Positions 23,877-32,996 of a stretch of 50,436 bases of DNA are shown here, piece by piece. The translations under genes were made by a program, and so were the position numbers. A model generated the notes under the pieces. It saw only the letters and a list, made by a program, of their open reading frames with translations. It ran no database searches and was not told where the DNA came from. The number at the start of each line of letters is the position of its first letter. Position 1 is the stretch's first letter. Source of the DNA: Sphingomonas albertensis (lineage in GTDB: Bacteria > Pseudomonadota > Alphaproteobacteria > Sphingomonadales > Sphingomonadaceae); the NCBI RefSeq assembly GCF_014358075.1, contig NZ_JACONT010000027.1, positions 1 to 50,436 of the forward strand, written 5' to 3'.

Positions 23877-24095
23877 TTACTGACCCCGGCCGGTCTTCGT
23901 CTGCAGTTCGTCGATCTTCTTCGACGCATCCGCCTTGCTCAGCGTTTCGTCGAATTCCTCGTGCGCTTCCTCGGAGAGCGTCTTGAGGTAGCTTGCCTGC
24001 GCACCGGTCATCTTCTCGTCGCCGGTTGTCCAGTCGTCAGGGTCCTTCTCGGCGTTCGAGAACGGTTCGGACTTGGGGTTCGGGGTGTCGGACAT
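23877..24095 (-). CDS. Small DUF3072-type protein
   Basis: This 72-residue acidic protein contains the DUF3072-like stretch DDWTTGDEKMTGAQASYLKTL followed by a helical Glu/Lys/Asp-rich tail. The family's function is unknown; members are often cytoplasmic and stress-linked in annotation, which is weak evidence. The ATG at 24095 has an AAGGAA site 6 bases before it; the frame is open further upstream without support. It lies downstream of ald on the same strand with a 50-base gap. Confidence 0.8.
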   Translation of the reverse strand: MSDTPNPKSEPFSNAEKDPDDWTTGDEKMTGAQASYLKTLSEEAHEEFDETLSKADASKKIDELQTKTGRGQ

Positions 24096-24145
24096 TGGAA
24101 ATTCCTTTCCCCTGTCCAACACCCATGTTCCGTATCCGTTCCCTA

Positions 24146-25252
24146 TCAGCCGGCCCAAGCTTCGTACGGTAAACCTAGATCATCCGCGACCGCCTTATAC
24201 GCGATCTTGCCCTTGTAGACGTTCAGCCCGTTGGCGAGATGCGGGTCGGCCTTCATCGCCGCCTCCGCACCCAGATTTGCTAGCTTCAGCGCGAACGGCA
24301 GCGTCGCGTTGTTCAGCGCGAACGCCGAGGTCCGCGCGACTGCGCCTGGCATGTTGGCGACGCAGTAATGGATCACGCCGTCCACCTCGAACACCGGGTC
24401 CTCGTGCGTCGTGGCATGCGACGTCTCGAAGCACCCGCCCTGATCGATCGCGATGTCGACAAGCACCGAGCCGCGCTTCATCGTCTTCAGCATCTCGCGG
24501 GTAACGAGCTTCGGCGCAGCGGCTCCTGGCACGAGCACCGCACCGATCACCAGATGCGCGTTCTTTACGGCCGCGGCGATCGCGGCCTTCGAGGCGTAAG
24601 CCGTCTTGATCTGGCTGGAGAAGAACATGTCGAGTTCGGCGAGACGATCGTTCGAAATGTCGTAGATCGTCACGTCGGCGCGCATGCCGACCGCCATCTG
24701 CGCGGCGTTGACGCCCGAGACGCCGCCACCGAGGATCGCGACCTTCGCGGGGGCAACACCGGGAACGCCGCCGAGCAGGACACCGCGTCCGCCCTGTTCC
24801 TTCTCGAGGTAATGCGCGCCGACCTGCACCGACATGCGGCCCGCGACCTCGGACATCGGCTTCAGCAACGGCAGCCCGCGGCGATTGTCGGTGACGGTCT
24901 CGTACGCGATGCAGGTCGCGCCAGACTTCATCAGCCCCTCGGCTTGCGGCTTGTCCGCGGCGAGGTGGAGGTAGGTGAACAGCAAGTGGCGCGGTTCGAG
25001 CATCGCGATCTCGCCCGGCTGCGGCTCCTTGACCTTCACGATCATGTCGGCGCCGACGAACACCGCGGCGGCGGTCGGCAGGATCGTCGCACCCGCGTCG
25101 ATATAATCCTGGTCTTCGAAATCGATGCCCGATCCGGCCTGCGTCTCGACGACGACTTCGTGCCCGGCTGCGACCAGTTCGGCGACCGACGGCGGGGTCA
25201 GGCCGACGCGATATTCGTGATTCTTGATTTCCTTGGGGACACCGACGCGCAT
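24146..25252 (-). CDS. ald: Alanine dehydrogenase
   Basis: This 368-residue enzyme converts L-alanine to pyruvate and ammonia with NAD. It shows the N-terminal family motif MRVGVPKEIKNHEYRVGLTP, the KVKEPQ substrate loop (Lys near 75), the Rossmann motif AILGGGVSG and the IDQGGCFETS signature. The ATG at 25252 follows a GGAG site by 8 bases; a GTG three codons upstream is an alternative. It is divergent from an Lrp-type regulator gene, the usual control arrangement for ald. Confidence 0.97.
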   Translation of the reverse strand: MRVGVPKEIKNHEYRVGLTPPSVAELVAAGHEVVVETQAGSGIDFEDQDYIDAGATILPTAAAVFVGADMIVKVKEPQPGEIAMLEPRHLLFTYLHLAADKPQAEGLMKSGATCIAYETVTDNRRGLPLLKPMSEVAGRMSVQVGAHYLEKEQGGRGVLLGGVPGVAPAKVAILGGGVSGVNAAQMAVGMRADVTIYDISNDRLAELDMFFSSQIKTAYASKAAIAAAVKNAHLVIGAVLVPGAAAPKLVTREMLKTMKRGSVLVDIAIDQGGCFETSHATTHEDPVFEVDGVIHYCVANMPGAVARTSAFALNNATLPFALKLANLGAEAAMKADPHLANGLNVYKGKIAYKAVADDLGLPYEAWAG

Positions 25253-25270
25253 TGATTCCACTCCATTATC

Positions 25271-25341
25271 GTTTGCGCGATACTAGCGCGCCTTGGACGG
25301 GAAGGGTTCGCAAACTCGTTTCGATACGATAGCGCGTTTGC
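25271..25341. promoter_or_regulatory. Candidate Lrp-type operator in the ald/lrp intergenic region
   Basis: Three copies of a GTTTGC(G) half-site occur here: direct at 25271, inverted (CGCAAAC) near 25309 and direct near 25336. Repeated half-sites between an Lrp-type regulator and its divergent target are expected, since these proteins bind as octamers to several sites. Assignment rests on position and repetition only. Confidence 0.4.
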
Positions 25342-25379
25342 AAGATGCGTGCATCCATTGCTATCAAAACGAGAGAATC

Positions 25380-25820
25380 TTGAGCGCCACGATCGAACGC
25401 AGGATTCTGGACCTGCTCGCCGCCAATTCCGACCTGACCAGCGCCGAACTCGGCGACGCGGTCGGCCTATCGGCGAGTGCCGCGCATCGGCGCGTTGCGC
25501 AACTGCGGGAAAGCGGCGCGATCGTTGGCTACCGTGCAGTCCTGTCGCGAGCTGCGCGGGGTGACCCAAGCATCGTCCTCGTCAACGTCACGCTGCGGGA
25601 CCAGCGCAAGGAGACGATGGCGGCGTTCGAGGCGGAAATCGTCGACTGCCCGCAGGTCGTGCAGTGCTTCTTGATGAGCGGCGAGGCGGATTACATGCTC
25701 CATGTCGAGATCCGCGACGGCGAGACGTTCGAGCGCATCCACCGCGAGACGCTGTCGCAACTGCCGGGGGTGACGCGGCTCGCCTCCCACTTCGTGATCC
25801 GCGAAGTCGTTACCCGTTAG
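25380..25820 (+). CDS. Lrp/AsnC family transcriptional regulator
   Basis: This 146-residue protein has an N-terminal winged helix-turn-helix (about 5-55, with LTSAELGDAVGLSASAAHRRVAQL) and a C-terminal RAM/ligand-binding domain (about 65-140, ending LPGVTRLASHFVIREV). The TTG at 25380 gives the family's usual length and has a GAGAGA site 6 bases before it. Divergence from ald suggests that it senses alanine or another amino acid and controls ald. Confidence 0.92.
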   Translation: MSATIERRILDLLAANSDLTSAELGDAVGLSASAAHRRVAQLRESGAIVGYRAVLSRAARGDPSIVLVNVTLRDQRKETMAAFEAEIVDCPQVVQCFLMSGEADYMLHVEIRDGETFERIHRETLSQLPGVTRLASHFVIREVVTR

Positions 25821-25822
25821 CG

Positions 25823-25899
25823 TTTTCCTGCGAATGCAGGAATCCAGGGCCAACAACGGTAGCGCCCGTTACCCTGGGCTCCTGCGTTCGCAGGAGAAC
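25823..25899. repeat. Family-F palindromic element
   Basis: The arms are about 25823-25851 (with TTTTCCTGCGAATGCAGGA) and 25871-25899 (with CCTGCGTTCGCAGGAGAAC), inverted around a core containing AACGG/CCGTT. It directly follows the Lrp-type gene and may act as its terminator. Confidence 0.8.
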
Positions 25900-26049
25900 G
25901 GCAGGGTCCGATCAGCCCCGGTTAATCCACGCTAACCGCCCCGCCGTTGCCGCCCTCTACCCCTCATGCTAAATGCGCCCGCTTGGGGCACAGGGTGAAA
26001 TCGGAAATTCGATGATGATTGCTGCACTTCCGGGTCGATTCACCGTCCA

Positions 26050-27981
26050 GTGAGCGTCGATCAGACCGCCGCGGCCTCGACCGTGCCACCCGCCAATCTC
26101 GATCTCGAGACGGGGCATCACCATTCCGACGGCATGCTGAAGCTCGCCTTCGGTGCGATCGGTATTGTCTTCGGCGATATCGGCACGAGCCCGCTCTACG
26201 CCTTCCGCGAGACCTTCGCCGGCCATCACAAGCTCGCGCTCGACGCGGCGCACATCATGGGCGTCATCAGCCTGATGTTCTGGTCGATGATGATCGTCGT
26301 GACGGTCAAATACGTCATCATCATCATGCGCGCCGACAACAAGGGCGAGGGCGGTAGCCTCGCATTGCTCGCGCTCGTCTCGGGCAAGACCAAGACGAAG
26401 CGGTGGAGCAAGGGCATCATCCTGCTCGGCGTGTTCGCGACCGCGCTGTTCTACGGCGACAGCATGATCACGCCCGCGGTCTCGGTGCTGTCCGCAGTCG
26501 AGGGCCTTGCCGTCGCCGCGCCAGCGTTTGCCGGGCTCGTGCTGCCGATCGTGATCGTCATCCTGATCGCGCTGTTCTGGGTGCAGAAGAGCGGCACTGC
26601 GCGGATCGGGCTCGTCTTCGGGCCGATCATGCTGGTGTATTTTAGCGTCATCGCGGTGCTCGGAATACTCAGCATCGTCCAGACGCCCGGCGTGCTCTGG
26701 GCGCTGTCGCCGCACTACGCAGTCGAGTTCTTCATCATCGATCCGGAGCGTGCGTTCCTGGCACTTGGCTCCGTCGTGCTGGCGGTCACCGGCGCCGAGG
26801 CACTGTATGCGGACATGGGGCATTTCGGGCGCAAGCCGATTGGCCTGTCCTGGCTGTTCTTCGTGCTCCCTGCGCTGATTCTGAATTACATGGGGCAGGG
26901 CGCGCTGCTGTTCCGCGACGGCCAGGCGGCGTTGGTCAGCCCGTTCTACAATCTCGCCCCCGAAAGCCTCCAGCTTCCGCTCGTCATCCTCGCGACGATG
27001 GCCGCGGTGATCGCGTCGCAGGCGGTGATCTCGGGCGCGTTCTCGGTGACGCAGCAGGCGATCCAGCTCGGCTTCATCCCGCGCCTCCGGATCGAGCACA
27101 CCAGCGCCTCGACCGCCGGCCAGATCTACATCCCGCTCGTCAACGGCGCACTGATGGTGATGGTGATCCTGCTCGTGCTGTTCTTCCGTACCTCGTCGAA
27201 CCTGACCAGCGCGTACGGAATCGCCGTGACCGGCGCGATGTTCATCGACACGTGCCTGCTCGGGGTGGTGCTGTTCCGCCTGTGGAACTGGCCAAAGATC
27301 GCGGCGATCCCGTTGCTCGCGATCTTCTTCACCGTCGATGGCGCCTATTTCGCGGCGAACCTCACCAAGGTGCCCGCCGGCGGGTGGTTCCCGCTGCTGG
27401 TCGGCTTCATCATCTTCACCTTCCTAACGACCTGGTCGAAGGGGCGGCAGCTGATGATCGACCGGATGCATGAGGCGGCGATGCCGATAAAGGTGTTCAT
27501 CGGCTCTGCGGCAAGCTCGGCCTCACGGGTGCCGGGAACGGCTGTCTTTATGACCTCGACCGCGGACGGCGTGCCGCACGCGCTGCTCCACAACCTCAAG
27601 CACAACAAGGTGCTGCACGAGCGCGTCATCCTGCTGACCGTCAAGATCGTCGGCCAACCTTACTGGCCCGCGCATGACCGTGCGGTGCGCGAGGAGCTTG
27701 GCGACGGCTTTCACCGGCTGATCCTGCGCTACGGCTTCATGGAAGACGCCGACGTGCCCGCCGCGCTGCGCCAGGTCCATAATTGCGGCGCGGACTTCAA
27801 GATGATGGACACCAGCTTCTTCCTGTCGCGCCAGACGCTGCTCGCGTCGGACAAGCCTGGGATGATGCTGTGGCGCGAAAAGCTGTTCGCGTGGATGCTG
27901 CGTAACGCGGAGAGCGCGATGGAGTTCTTCCGGTTGCCGACCAACCGCGTCGTCGAACTCGGCAGCCAGGTCGAGATTTGA
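26050..27981 (+). CDS. kup: Low-affinity potassium transporter Kup
   Basis: This 643-residue protein has the Kup start [22 protein letters not shown], about 12 membrane segments and a hydrophilic C-terminal domain of about 150 residues. It takes up K+ with protons across the inner membrane. Other typical motifs are [18 protein letters not shown] and the [10 protein letters not shown] region. The GTG at 26050 gives a normal length; an ATG 28 codons on is less likely, since it trims the N-terminus close to the first membrane segment. It is monocistronic. Confidence 0.96.
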   Translation: MSVDQTAAASTVPPANLDLETGHHHSDGMLKLAFGAIGIVFGDIGTSPLYAFRETFAGHHKLALDAAHIMGVISLMFWSMMIVVTVKYVIIIMRADNKGEGGSLALLALVSGKTKTKRWSKGIILLGVFATALFYGDSMITPAVSVLSAVEGLAVAAPAFAGLVLPIVIVILIALFWVQKSGTARIGLVFGPIMLVYFSVIAVLGILSIVQTPGVLWALSPHYAVEFFIIDPERAFLALGSVVLAVTGAEALYADMGHFGRKPIGLSWLFFVLPALILNYMGQGALLFRDGQAALVSPFYNLAPESLQLPLVILATMAAVIASQAVISGAFSVTQQAIQLGFIPRLRIEHTSASTAGQIYIPLVNGALMVMVILLVLFFRTSSNLTSAYGIAVTGAMFIDTCLLGVVLFRLWNWPKIAAIPLLAIFFTVDGAYFAANLTKVPAGGWFPLLVGFIIFTFLTTWSKGRQLMIDRMHEAAMPIKVFIGSAASSASRVPGTAVFMTSTADGVPHALLHNLKHNKVLHERVILLTVKIVGQPYWPAHDRAVREELGDGFHRLILRYGFMEDADVPAALRQVHNCGADFKMMDTSFFLSRQTLLASDKPGMMLWREKLFAWMLRNAESAMEFFRLPTNRVVELGSQVEI

Positions 27982-28049
27982 ACACGCTGTAACCTCACCA
28001 CTCGCTGCCGTACGCGCATTGGGTGCTCGGGCGTGATAAAACACGCGCA

Positions 28050-28152
28050 CCTCCCCGGCGGAGCCCGGGGCCCAGTTGGAAAGGTCGTGGTAACGGAGCG
28101 CGGCGTACGTCAACAACGTTTCCCAACTGGACCCCGGCCTCCGCCGGGGAGG
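28050..28152. repeat. Family-A palindromic element
   Basis: The arms 28050-28079 and 28123-28152 are 30-base inverted copies with two mismatches, and resemble those at 5202-5305 (GGGCCCAGTTGG instead of GGGCCCAATTGG). The right arm ends in GGGGAGGG, 11 bases before the next start codon, and likely supplies that gene's ribosome binding site. Confidence 0.85.
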
Positions 28153-28163
28153 GATTGAGTATA

Positions 28164-28691
28164 ATGGTAAACACCCCGCAAGTGACCGAAGTCGCCCCGA
28201 TTATCGTCACCGCCCTGTTCGGTCGCCAGGACACCGCGTTCTTCGACTCAATGCGTCGCGAGCATTTCCCGCCCGAGCGCAACCAGCTCGACGCGCATCT
28301 GACGCTGTTCCACCATCTGCCACCCTCGGGCCTCGACGAGCTGAAACACCGCCTCAACCAGGAAACCCGTGGCATCGGTGCCCCGCAGGCGCGGATCGGC
28401 GGCCTGATTTCGCTCGGCCGCGGCGTCGCTTATCGGATCGAGTCCCCCGATCTCGTCGGTATCCGCGCGCGCCTTGCCGACGCGTTCACCGGCATGCTGA
28501 CGCCGCAGGACGCCGGCGGCTGGCGTCCGCACGTCACGATCCAGAACAAGGTGAGCCCCCAGGTCGCCAAGCTTTTGCTCGGCAATCTGCAACACGATTT
28601 CAGCCCGCGCGGCGTCGAAATCGCCGGTCTGGGCGCATGGTGGTACCGCGGCGGGCCGTGGGAAGCGATTTCCCGGCATATGTTCGCTTGA
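28164..28691 (+). CDS. 2'-5' RNA ligase family (LigT-like) protein
   Basis: This 175-residue protein has the two HxT motifs of the 2H phosphoesterase superfamily: His45-Leu-Thr47 (DAHLTLFHHLP) and His123-Val-Thr125 (WRPHVTIQNK). Members hydrolyse cyclic phosphates or ligate RNA 2'-5'; the natural substrate here is not known. The start at 28164 lies just downstream of a family-A palindrome. The last bases of the gene overlap the promoter of tRNA-Met. Confidence 0.9.
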   Translation: MVNTPQVTEVAPIIVTALFGRQDTAFFDSMRREHFPPERNQLDAHLTLFHHLPPSGLDELKHRLNQETRGIGAPQARIGGLISLGRGVAYRIESPDLVGIRARLADAFTGMLTPQDAGGWRPHVTIQNKVSPQVAKLLLGNLQHDFSPRGVEIAGLGAWWYRGGPWEAISRHMFA

Positions 28692-28716
28692 CCGTCTGGA
28701 AACCGCTTCCTATAGG
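28688..28716 (+). promoter_or_regulatory. Predicted tRNA-Met promoter
   Basis: A -35 TTGACC (28688-28693), a 17-base spacer and a -10 TATAGG (28711-28716) form a strong sigma70-type promoter 41 bases before the tRNA. The -35 contains the stop codon of the preceding gene. Confidence 0.7.
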
Positions 28717-28757
28717 CCGCGCCTCGCAAGGAAGAATGCTTCCCTGACGGACGGTAC

Positions 28758-28834
28758 GGCGAAGTAGCTCAGTTGGTTAGAGCACGGGAATCATAATCCT
28801 GGGGTCGGGGGTTCAAGTCCCTCCTTCGCTACCA
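28758..28834 (+). tRNA. tRNA-Met (anticodon CAT, elongator type)
   Basis: A full cloverleaf is seen: acceptor GGCGAAG with CTTCGCT, anticodon stem GGGAA/AATCC-type with loop CAT, T loop GTTCAAGTC and encoded CCA at 28832-28834. The first pair of the acceptor is G-T, so it is not the initiator type (which has a C-A mismatch with a different sequence). A CAT anticodon could also belong to tRNA-Ile2, but the arm sequences look like alphaproteobacterial elongator Met. Confidence 0.92.
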
Positions 28835-29015
28835 TTTCGGACCTGGCGTAAGGCGCCGCCGACATATTACCCGCAGACCTACGCAGGCGATCACCAACTG
28901 CGGGAAACTCGTCTTCGCAATCACAAAAAGCGCTTCTATTGCTTTGGGTTAATGGTCAGCCTGTGTGCCGCATTTCGGGTGCACGCGTCGGCCCGGCCTT
29001 ACGGGAGATACGAGT

Positions 29016-31388
29016 ATGCGTGACAAACGCCCTGATGGGATCGCCGATTATACGGGTCCGGCCGGGGGCTGGGGAGCGCTGAAGGCAGTCGCCGTCTCGC
29101 TGAAGGCGCAGCAGATCGTCGTCCGCGGCGGCCAGACGCTGCTCAAGTCGAACCAGCCCGATGGCTTCGATTGCCCGAGCTGCGCATGGCCAGACCCAAA
29201 GCACACCTCCTCCTTCGAATTCTGCGAGAACGGCGCCAAGGCCGTCGCGTGGGAATCGACCGCCAAGACGATCGGCGCCGACTTCTTCGCCGCGCACAGC
29301 GTGTCCGACATCTGGCAGCAGAGCGATCACTGGATCGAGGACCAGGGCCGCGTCACCGAGCCGCTCCGCTACAATGCCGCCACCGACCACTATGAGGTCG
29401 TGAGCTGGGCGGATGCGATGCGCGAGATCGGTGCGGGCCTCGCCGCCGTGCCGAACCCGAACCAGGCCGAGTTCTACACCTCGGGGCGCTGCTCGAACGA
29501 GGCTGCGTTCCTGTTCCAGCTGTTCGTGCGGCTGTACGGCACCAACAACTTCCCCGACTGCTCGAACATGTGCCACGAGGCGACTTCGGTCGGGCTGCCG
29601 AAATCGATCGGGATCGGCAAGGGCACCGTCAGCCTCGAGGATTTCGATCACGCGGACCTGATCCTGTCGATCGGCCACAACCCCGGCACCAACCACCCGC
29701 GGATGATGGCGACGCTGCGCGAAGTGTCGAAGCGAGGTGGCAAGATCATCGTCTTCAACCCGCTCAAGGAACGCTCGCTCGAACGCTTCGAATCGCCACA
29801 GTCGGTGGTCGAAATGGCGACGATGTCCGCGACCCCGATCGCCAGCAGCTATTACCAGGTGAAGGTCGGCGGCGATGCTGCGGCTCTGAAGGGCATCGCC
29901 AAGGCGCTGATCGCGCTCGACGAGGCCGCCAAGGTATCGGGCGGCGAACGCGCGCTCGATCACGCGTTCATCGCCGAGCATACCGCGGGGCTCGACGACT
30001 ATATCGCTGACCTCGCGACCACCGAATGGGCGGACATCGAACGCTCCAGCGGGCTCTTGCGCAGTGATCTGGAAGAGGTGGCGCTCGCCTATTCGAAGTC
30101 GAAGGCGGCTATCTGCTGCTACGGCATGGGCGTTACCCAGCACCGCACCGGCACCACCAACGTCCAGCAGATCGCCAATTTGCTCCTTCTGCGTGGCAAC
30201 ATGGGCAAGCCGGGTGCGGGCATCTGTCCGCTGCGTGGCCACAGCAACGTCCAGGGCGACCGCACCGTCGGCATCACCGAGCGGCCGATGCCGATGCTGC
30301 TCGACAACATGCGCGACGTCTTCGGGTTCGAGCCACCGCGGGAGCACGGCCATTCGGTGGTCGAGAGCATCGCCGCGATGCGCGACGGCAAGGCCAAGGC
30401 GATCGTCTGCCTCGGTGGCAATCTTGCGATCGCCTCGTCCGATCCGCAGGCCTGCGCGGAGGGCTTCCGCAACCTCGATCTTGCCGTGCACATCACCACC
30501 AAGCTCAATCGCACGATGCTGTTGATGGCGAAGTCGACGTACATCCTGCCGTGTCTCGGCCGGACCGAACTCGACATGCAGGCGACCGGCCAGCAGGCGG
30601 TGACGGTCGAGGATTCGATGTCGATGGTCCACGCCTCGCGCGGCTTCCTGATGCCGCCGGGCGAGAACGTAAAGTCGGAGATCTGGATCGTCGGCGAGAT
30701 CGCCAAGGCGACCTTCGCCGCCAAGGGCCGCGCGCCGATCGCAATCGACTGGGATGCCTATGTCGGCGACTACAGCCTAATCCGCGACAAGATCGAAGCG
30801 GTGTTCCCCGCGTTTGCCGATTACAACGCGCGCATCCGCAAGCCGGGCGGCTTCCACCTCCCGAATTCGGCGGCGATGCGCGAGTGGAAGACGGACAGCG
30901 GCAAGGCCAACTTCATCGTCACCCAGGGCGTCGAGAAGGACGAGAGTGCGGGCGATCCGACCGTCTTGCGGCTCACCACGCTGCGCGCACACGACCAGTA
31001 CAACACCACCGTCTACAGCCTCGACGATCGCTACCGCGGGGTGTTCGGACGTCGCGACATCCTGTTCATGAACGAGCGCGACATGGCACGGCTGGGGCAC
31101 AAGGAGGGCGACGTCGTCGATATCGCCACCGCACTCCAGTTCGCGCGGCCCGATCGCGTCGTCCAGAAGCTGATGCTGGTCCGCTATGCACTGCCCGACG
31201 GCTGCGTCGCGTCGTATTATCCCGAGACGCAGCCCTTGATCGCACTCGAGGATCACGATCCCCAGAGCTTCACACCCTCCTACAAATCCATTCCGGTGAC
31301 CGTCCGTCCCGCGGCGGCCGACATGGGTTCGGATCGCGGCGTGGTACGTGCCGGGATCGTCGGCCAGAAAAGCAAAATTGACGCATGA
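29016..31388 (+). CDS. FdhF/YdeP-type molybdopterin oxidoreductase (copy 1)
   Basis: This 790-residue protein of the formate dehydrogenase-like molybdoenzyme family has Cys53, Cys56 and Cys70 at the N-terminus, where related enzymes bind a [4Fe-4S] cluster; a fourth ligand is not obvious. A Cys at 186 (CSNMCHEATSVGL) aligns with the selenocysteine/cysteine that ligates molybdenum. The pterin-binding domain and a C-terminal molydopterin-dinucleotide domain follow. No signal peptide is present, so it is cytoplasmic. It is the first gene of an operon with the formate/nitrite channel (4-base overlap) and has a GGGAGA site 9 bases before the ATG. Formate oxidation is plausible, but YdeP-type enzymes have no proven substrate. 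Confidence 0.93.
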   Translation: MRDKRPDGIADYTGPAGGWGALKAVAVSLKAQQIVVRGGQTLLKSNQPDGFDCPSCAWPDPKHTSSFEFCENGAKAVAWESTAKTIGADFFAAHSVSDIWQQSDHWIEDQGRVTEPLRYNAATDHYEVVSWADAMREIGAGLAAVPNPNQAEFYTSGRCSNEAAFLFQLFVRLYGTNNFPDCSNMCHEATSVGLPKSIGIGKGTVSLEDFDHADLILSIGHNPGTNHPRMMATLREVSKRGGKIIVFNPLKERSLERFESPQSVVEMATMSATPIASSYYQVKVGGDAAALKGIAKALIALDEAAKVSGGERALDHAFIAEHTAGLDDYIADLATTEWADIERSSGLLRSDLEEVALAYSKSKAAICCYGMGVTQHRTGTTNVQQIANLLLLRGNMGKPGAGICPLRGHSNVQGDRTVGITERPMPMLLDNMRDVFGFEPPREHGHSVVESIAAMRDGKAKAIVCLGGNLAIASSDPQACAEGFRNLDLAVHITTKLNRTMLLMAKSTYILPCLGRTELDMQATGQQAVTVEDSMSMVHASRGFLMPPGENVKSEIWIVGEIAKATFAAKGRAPIAIDWDAYVGDYSLIRDKIEAVFPAFADYNARIRKPGGFHLPNSAAMREWKTDSGKANFIVTQGVEKDESAGDPTVLRLTTLRAHDQYNTTVYSLDDRYRGVFGRRDILFMNERDMARLGHKEGDVVDIATALQFARPDRVVQKLMLVRYALPDGCVASYYPETQPLIALEDHDPQSFTPSYKSIPVTVRPAAADMGSDRGVVRAGIVGQKSKIDA

Positions 31389-32173
31389 GCACCGGTTACA
31401 CGTCGACGATTGACACTTACGCTACCCTCGCCGCGACCAAGGCGGAGGCACTGCGGCGCTCTCCGGCAGGGTTCTTCGCCGGGGCGATCCTTGCGGGTAC
31501 ATATATCGGTATCGCGATGATCCTCGCGCTCAGCACCGGGTCGGGGCTCGAACCGGGCGTGCGCCCGCTGGTGATGGGGGCGACCTTCGGGCTCGGGTTG
31601 ATCCTGACCGTGTTCGCGGGCGCCGAACTCTTCACCGGCTATGTGATGTATCTCGGCTTCGGCCTGGCCAAGCGGACGATCACCGTCGCGGACGCGGTGA
31701 AGCTGACCGTCGTCGTGTGGATCGGTAACCTCGTCGGCGGAGTGGTACTGTCGCTCGTGTTCGCGGCGGGCGGCGGCGGCGCGATCTTCGCCAACGCCGA
31801 TGCGATGTTCCATGGCTATGTCCAGCACAAGGTGTCGGTCGATGCGACCGCGCTGCTGGCACGTGCCATCCTCTGCAACTGGCTCGTCTGCCTTGCGATC
31901 TGGACGGCGGCCCGCATGACCGGCGATGCCGCCAAGTGCATCGGCATGGCCTGGATCCTGTTGGCCTTCGTAGCGGCCGGGTTCGAGCACTCGGTCGCCA
32001 ACATGACCGCACTGACGCTCGGGCTGCTCGTCCCGAACGCTTCGATCGATATTGAGGGCGTGATCCGCAATCTCGCGATCGTCAGCGTCGGCAACATCAT
32101 CGGCGGGCTGGTGTTCGTCGTCGGGGGTTATCTCGTTGCGGCCAAGACCGACGTCGTGACGGCCACCAAGTGA
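31385..32173 (+). CDS. Formate/nitrite transporter (FocA/NirC family)
   Basis: This 262-residue membrane protein has six helices and the FNT-family motifs AGAELFTGYVMYL, ILCNWLVCLAIW and FEHSVANMTAL, the last with the central His of the pore. Family channels pass formate, nitrite or hydrosulfide. Overlap with the molybdoenzyme gene favours formate, by context. It converges on fdhD with a stem-loop between them. Confidence 0.93.
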   Translation: MSTGYTSTIDTYATLAATKAEALRRSPAGFFAGAILAGTYIGIAMILALSTGSGLEPGVRPLVMGATFGLGLILTVFAGAELFTGYVMYLGFGLAKRTITVADAVKLTVVVWIGNLVGGVVLSLVFAAGGGGAIFANADAMFHGYVQHKVSVDATALLARAILCNWLVCLAIWTAARMTGDAAKCIGMAWILLAFVAAGFEHSVANMTALTLGLLVPNASIDIEGVIRNLAIVSVGNIIGGLVFVVGGYLVAAKTDVVTATK

Positions 32174-32179
32174 TGCCTG

Positions 32180-32214
32180 CTTCGACTAGCCGCAGCGTCT
32201 GCGGCTAGTCGAAG
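32180..32214. terminator. Bidirectional terminator between the FNT channel gene and fdhD
   Basis: A perfect 16-bp stem (32180-32195 with 32199-32214) has a 3-base loop. It lies between two convergent genes, and its right arm contains the last codons and stop of fdhD (stop at 32205-32207). There is no T-run on either side, so termination may be weak or rely on the stem alone. Confidence 0.7.
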
Positions 32215-32996
32215 ACCTTCCAGGGATCGTTCACCACCAGGATCGCATCGCTGCGCGCGAGGGCGAGCAGCGTCAGGCCACGCGCACGCGCGTGATCGAT
32301 CGCCAGACTGGTCGGTGCGGAGATCCCGACCAGCATCGGCGCACCGGCGATCAACGCCTTGTCGACCATCTCAAAGCTGATCCGCGACGTGACGAGGATG
32401 AACCCGTCGATCGCGTGCCCCTTTATCGCCAGTCCTCCGACCAGCTTGTCGAGCGCGTTGTGGCGACCGACGTCCTCATAGGCGGCAACGACCTGGCCTT
32501 CGCGATCGCATGCTGCCGCCGCGTGAATGGCGCCCGTGGCCGCGTTGAGGGGCTGATGCGCGCGCAACCCACCGAGTGCGGCAAACAAGGCGCTGACAGG
32601 CGTGTCGGGCTTCGGTGGCGTTCCAGGGACAGGTTTTCGGAGCTGTTCGAGCCCGGATATCCCGCACAGCCCGCAACTCGTGTCGCTGGTCCGATGGCGG
32701 ACACGGTCGTGGATGCGCCCCTTGCACCGCTCGGACAGGCCGACCCGGACGATCCAGCCCGCCTCGGCCTCGAACACGTCGATGTCGCGCACGTCCTCGG
32801 CGCTGTCGGCCAGCCGCTCGGTCAGCAGGAACCCGGTCGTGAACTCGGGCAGGTCGGCGGGCGTCATCATCATCACCGCATAGCCGAGACCGTCGATCTC
32901 GATCGCGACGGGCACCTCGACCGCGATCGTTCGCTCTCCCGCCATGACCGAATCAGGGCGAAGAATCTTGATCGGCAATGTGCGAGAGGTCATCAT
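32205..32996 (-). CDS. fdhD: Formate dehydrogenase sulfurtransferase FdhD
   Basis: This 263-residue protein delivers sulfur to the molybdenum cofactor of formate dehydrogenases. The persulfide-carrying motif is CGLC (Cys108, Cys111). Other family stretches are EVPVAIEIDG, TPADLPEFTTGFLLTE and YEDVGRHNALDKLVG. The start at 32996 overlaps the mobA stop, so the two are likely translated together. Its presence supports the view that at least one of the two molybdoenzymes needs a sulfurated, formate dehydrogenase-type cofactor. Confidence 0.96.
   Translation of the reverse strand: MMTSRTLPIKILRPDSVMAGERTIAVEVPVAIEIDGLGYAVMMMTPADLPEFTTGFLLTERLADSAEDVRDIDVFEAEAGWIVRVGLSERCKGRIHDRVRHRTSDTSCGLCGISGLEQLRKPVPGTPPKPDTPVSALFAALGGLRAHQPLNAATGAIHAAAACDREGQVVAAYEDVGRHNALDKLVGGLAIKGHAIDGFILVTSRISFEMVDKALIAGAPMLVGISAPTSLAIDHARARGLTLLALARSDAILVVNDPWKVFD

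Noticed and set aside
28758..28834. Assignment as tRNA-Ile2 (CAT anticodon modified to lysidine)
   Set aside because: The acceptor and anticodon stems look like elongator tRNA-Met of this group. Ile2 cannot be fully excluded by eye.
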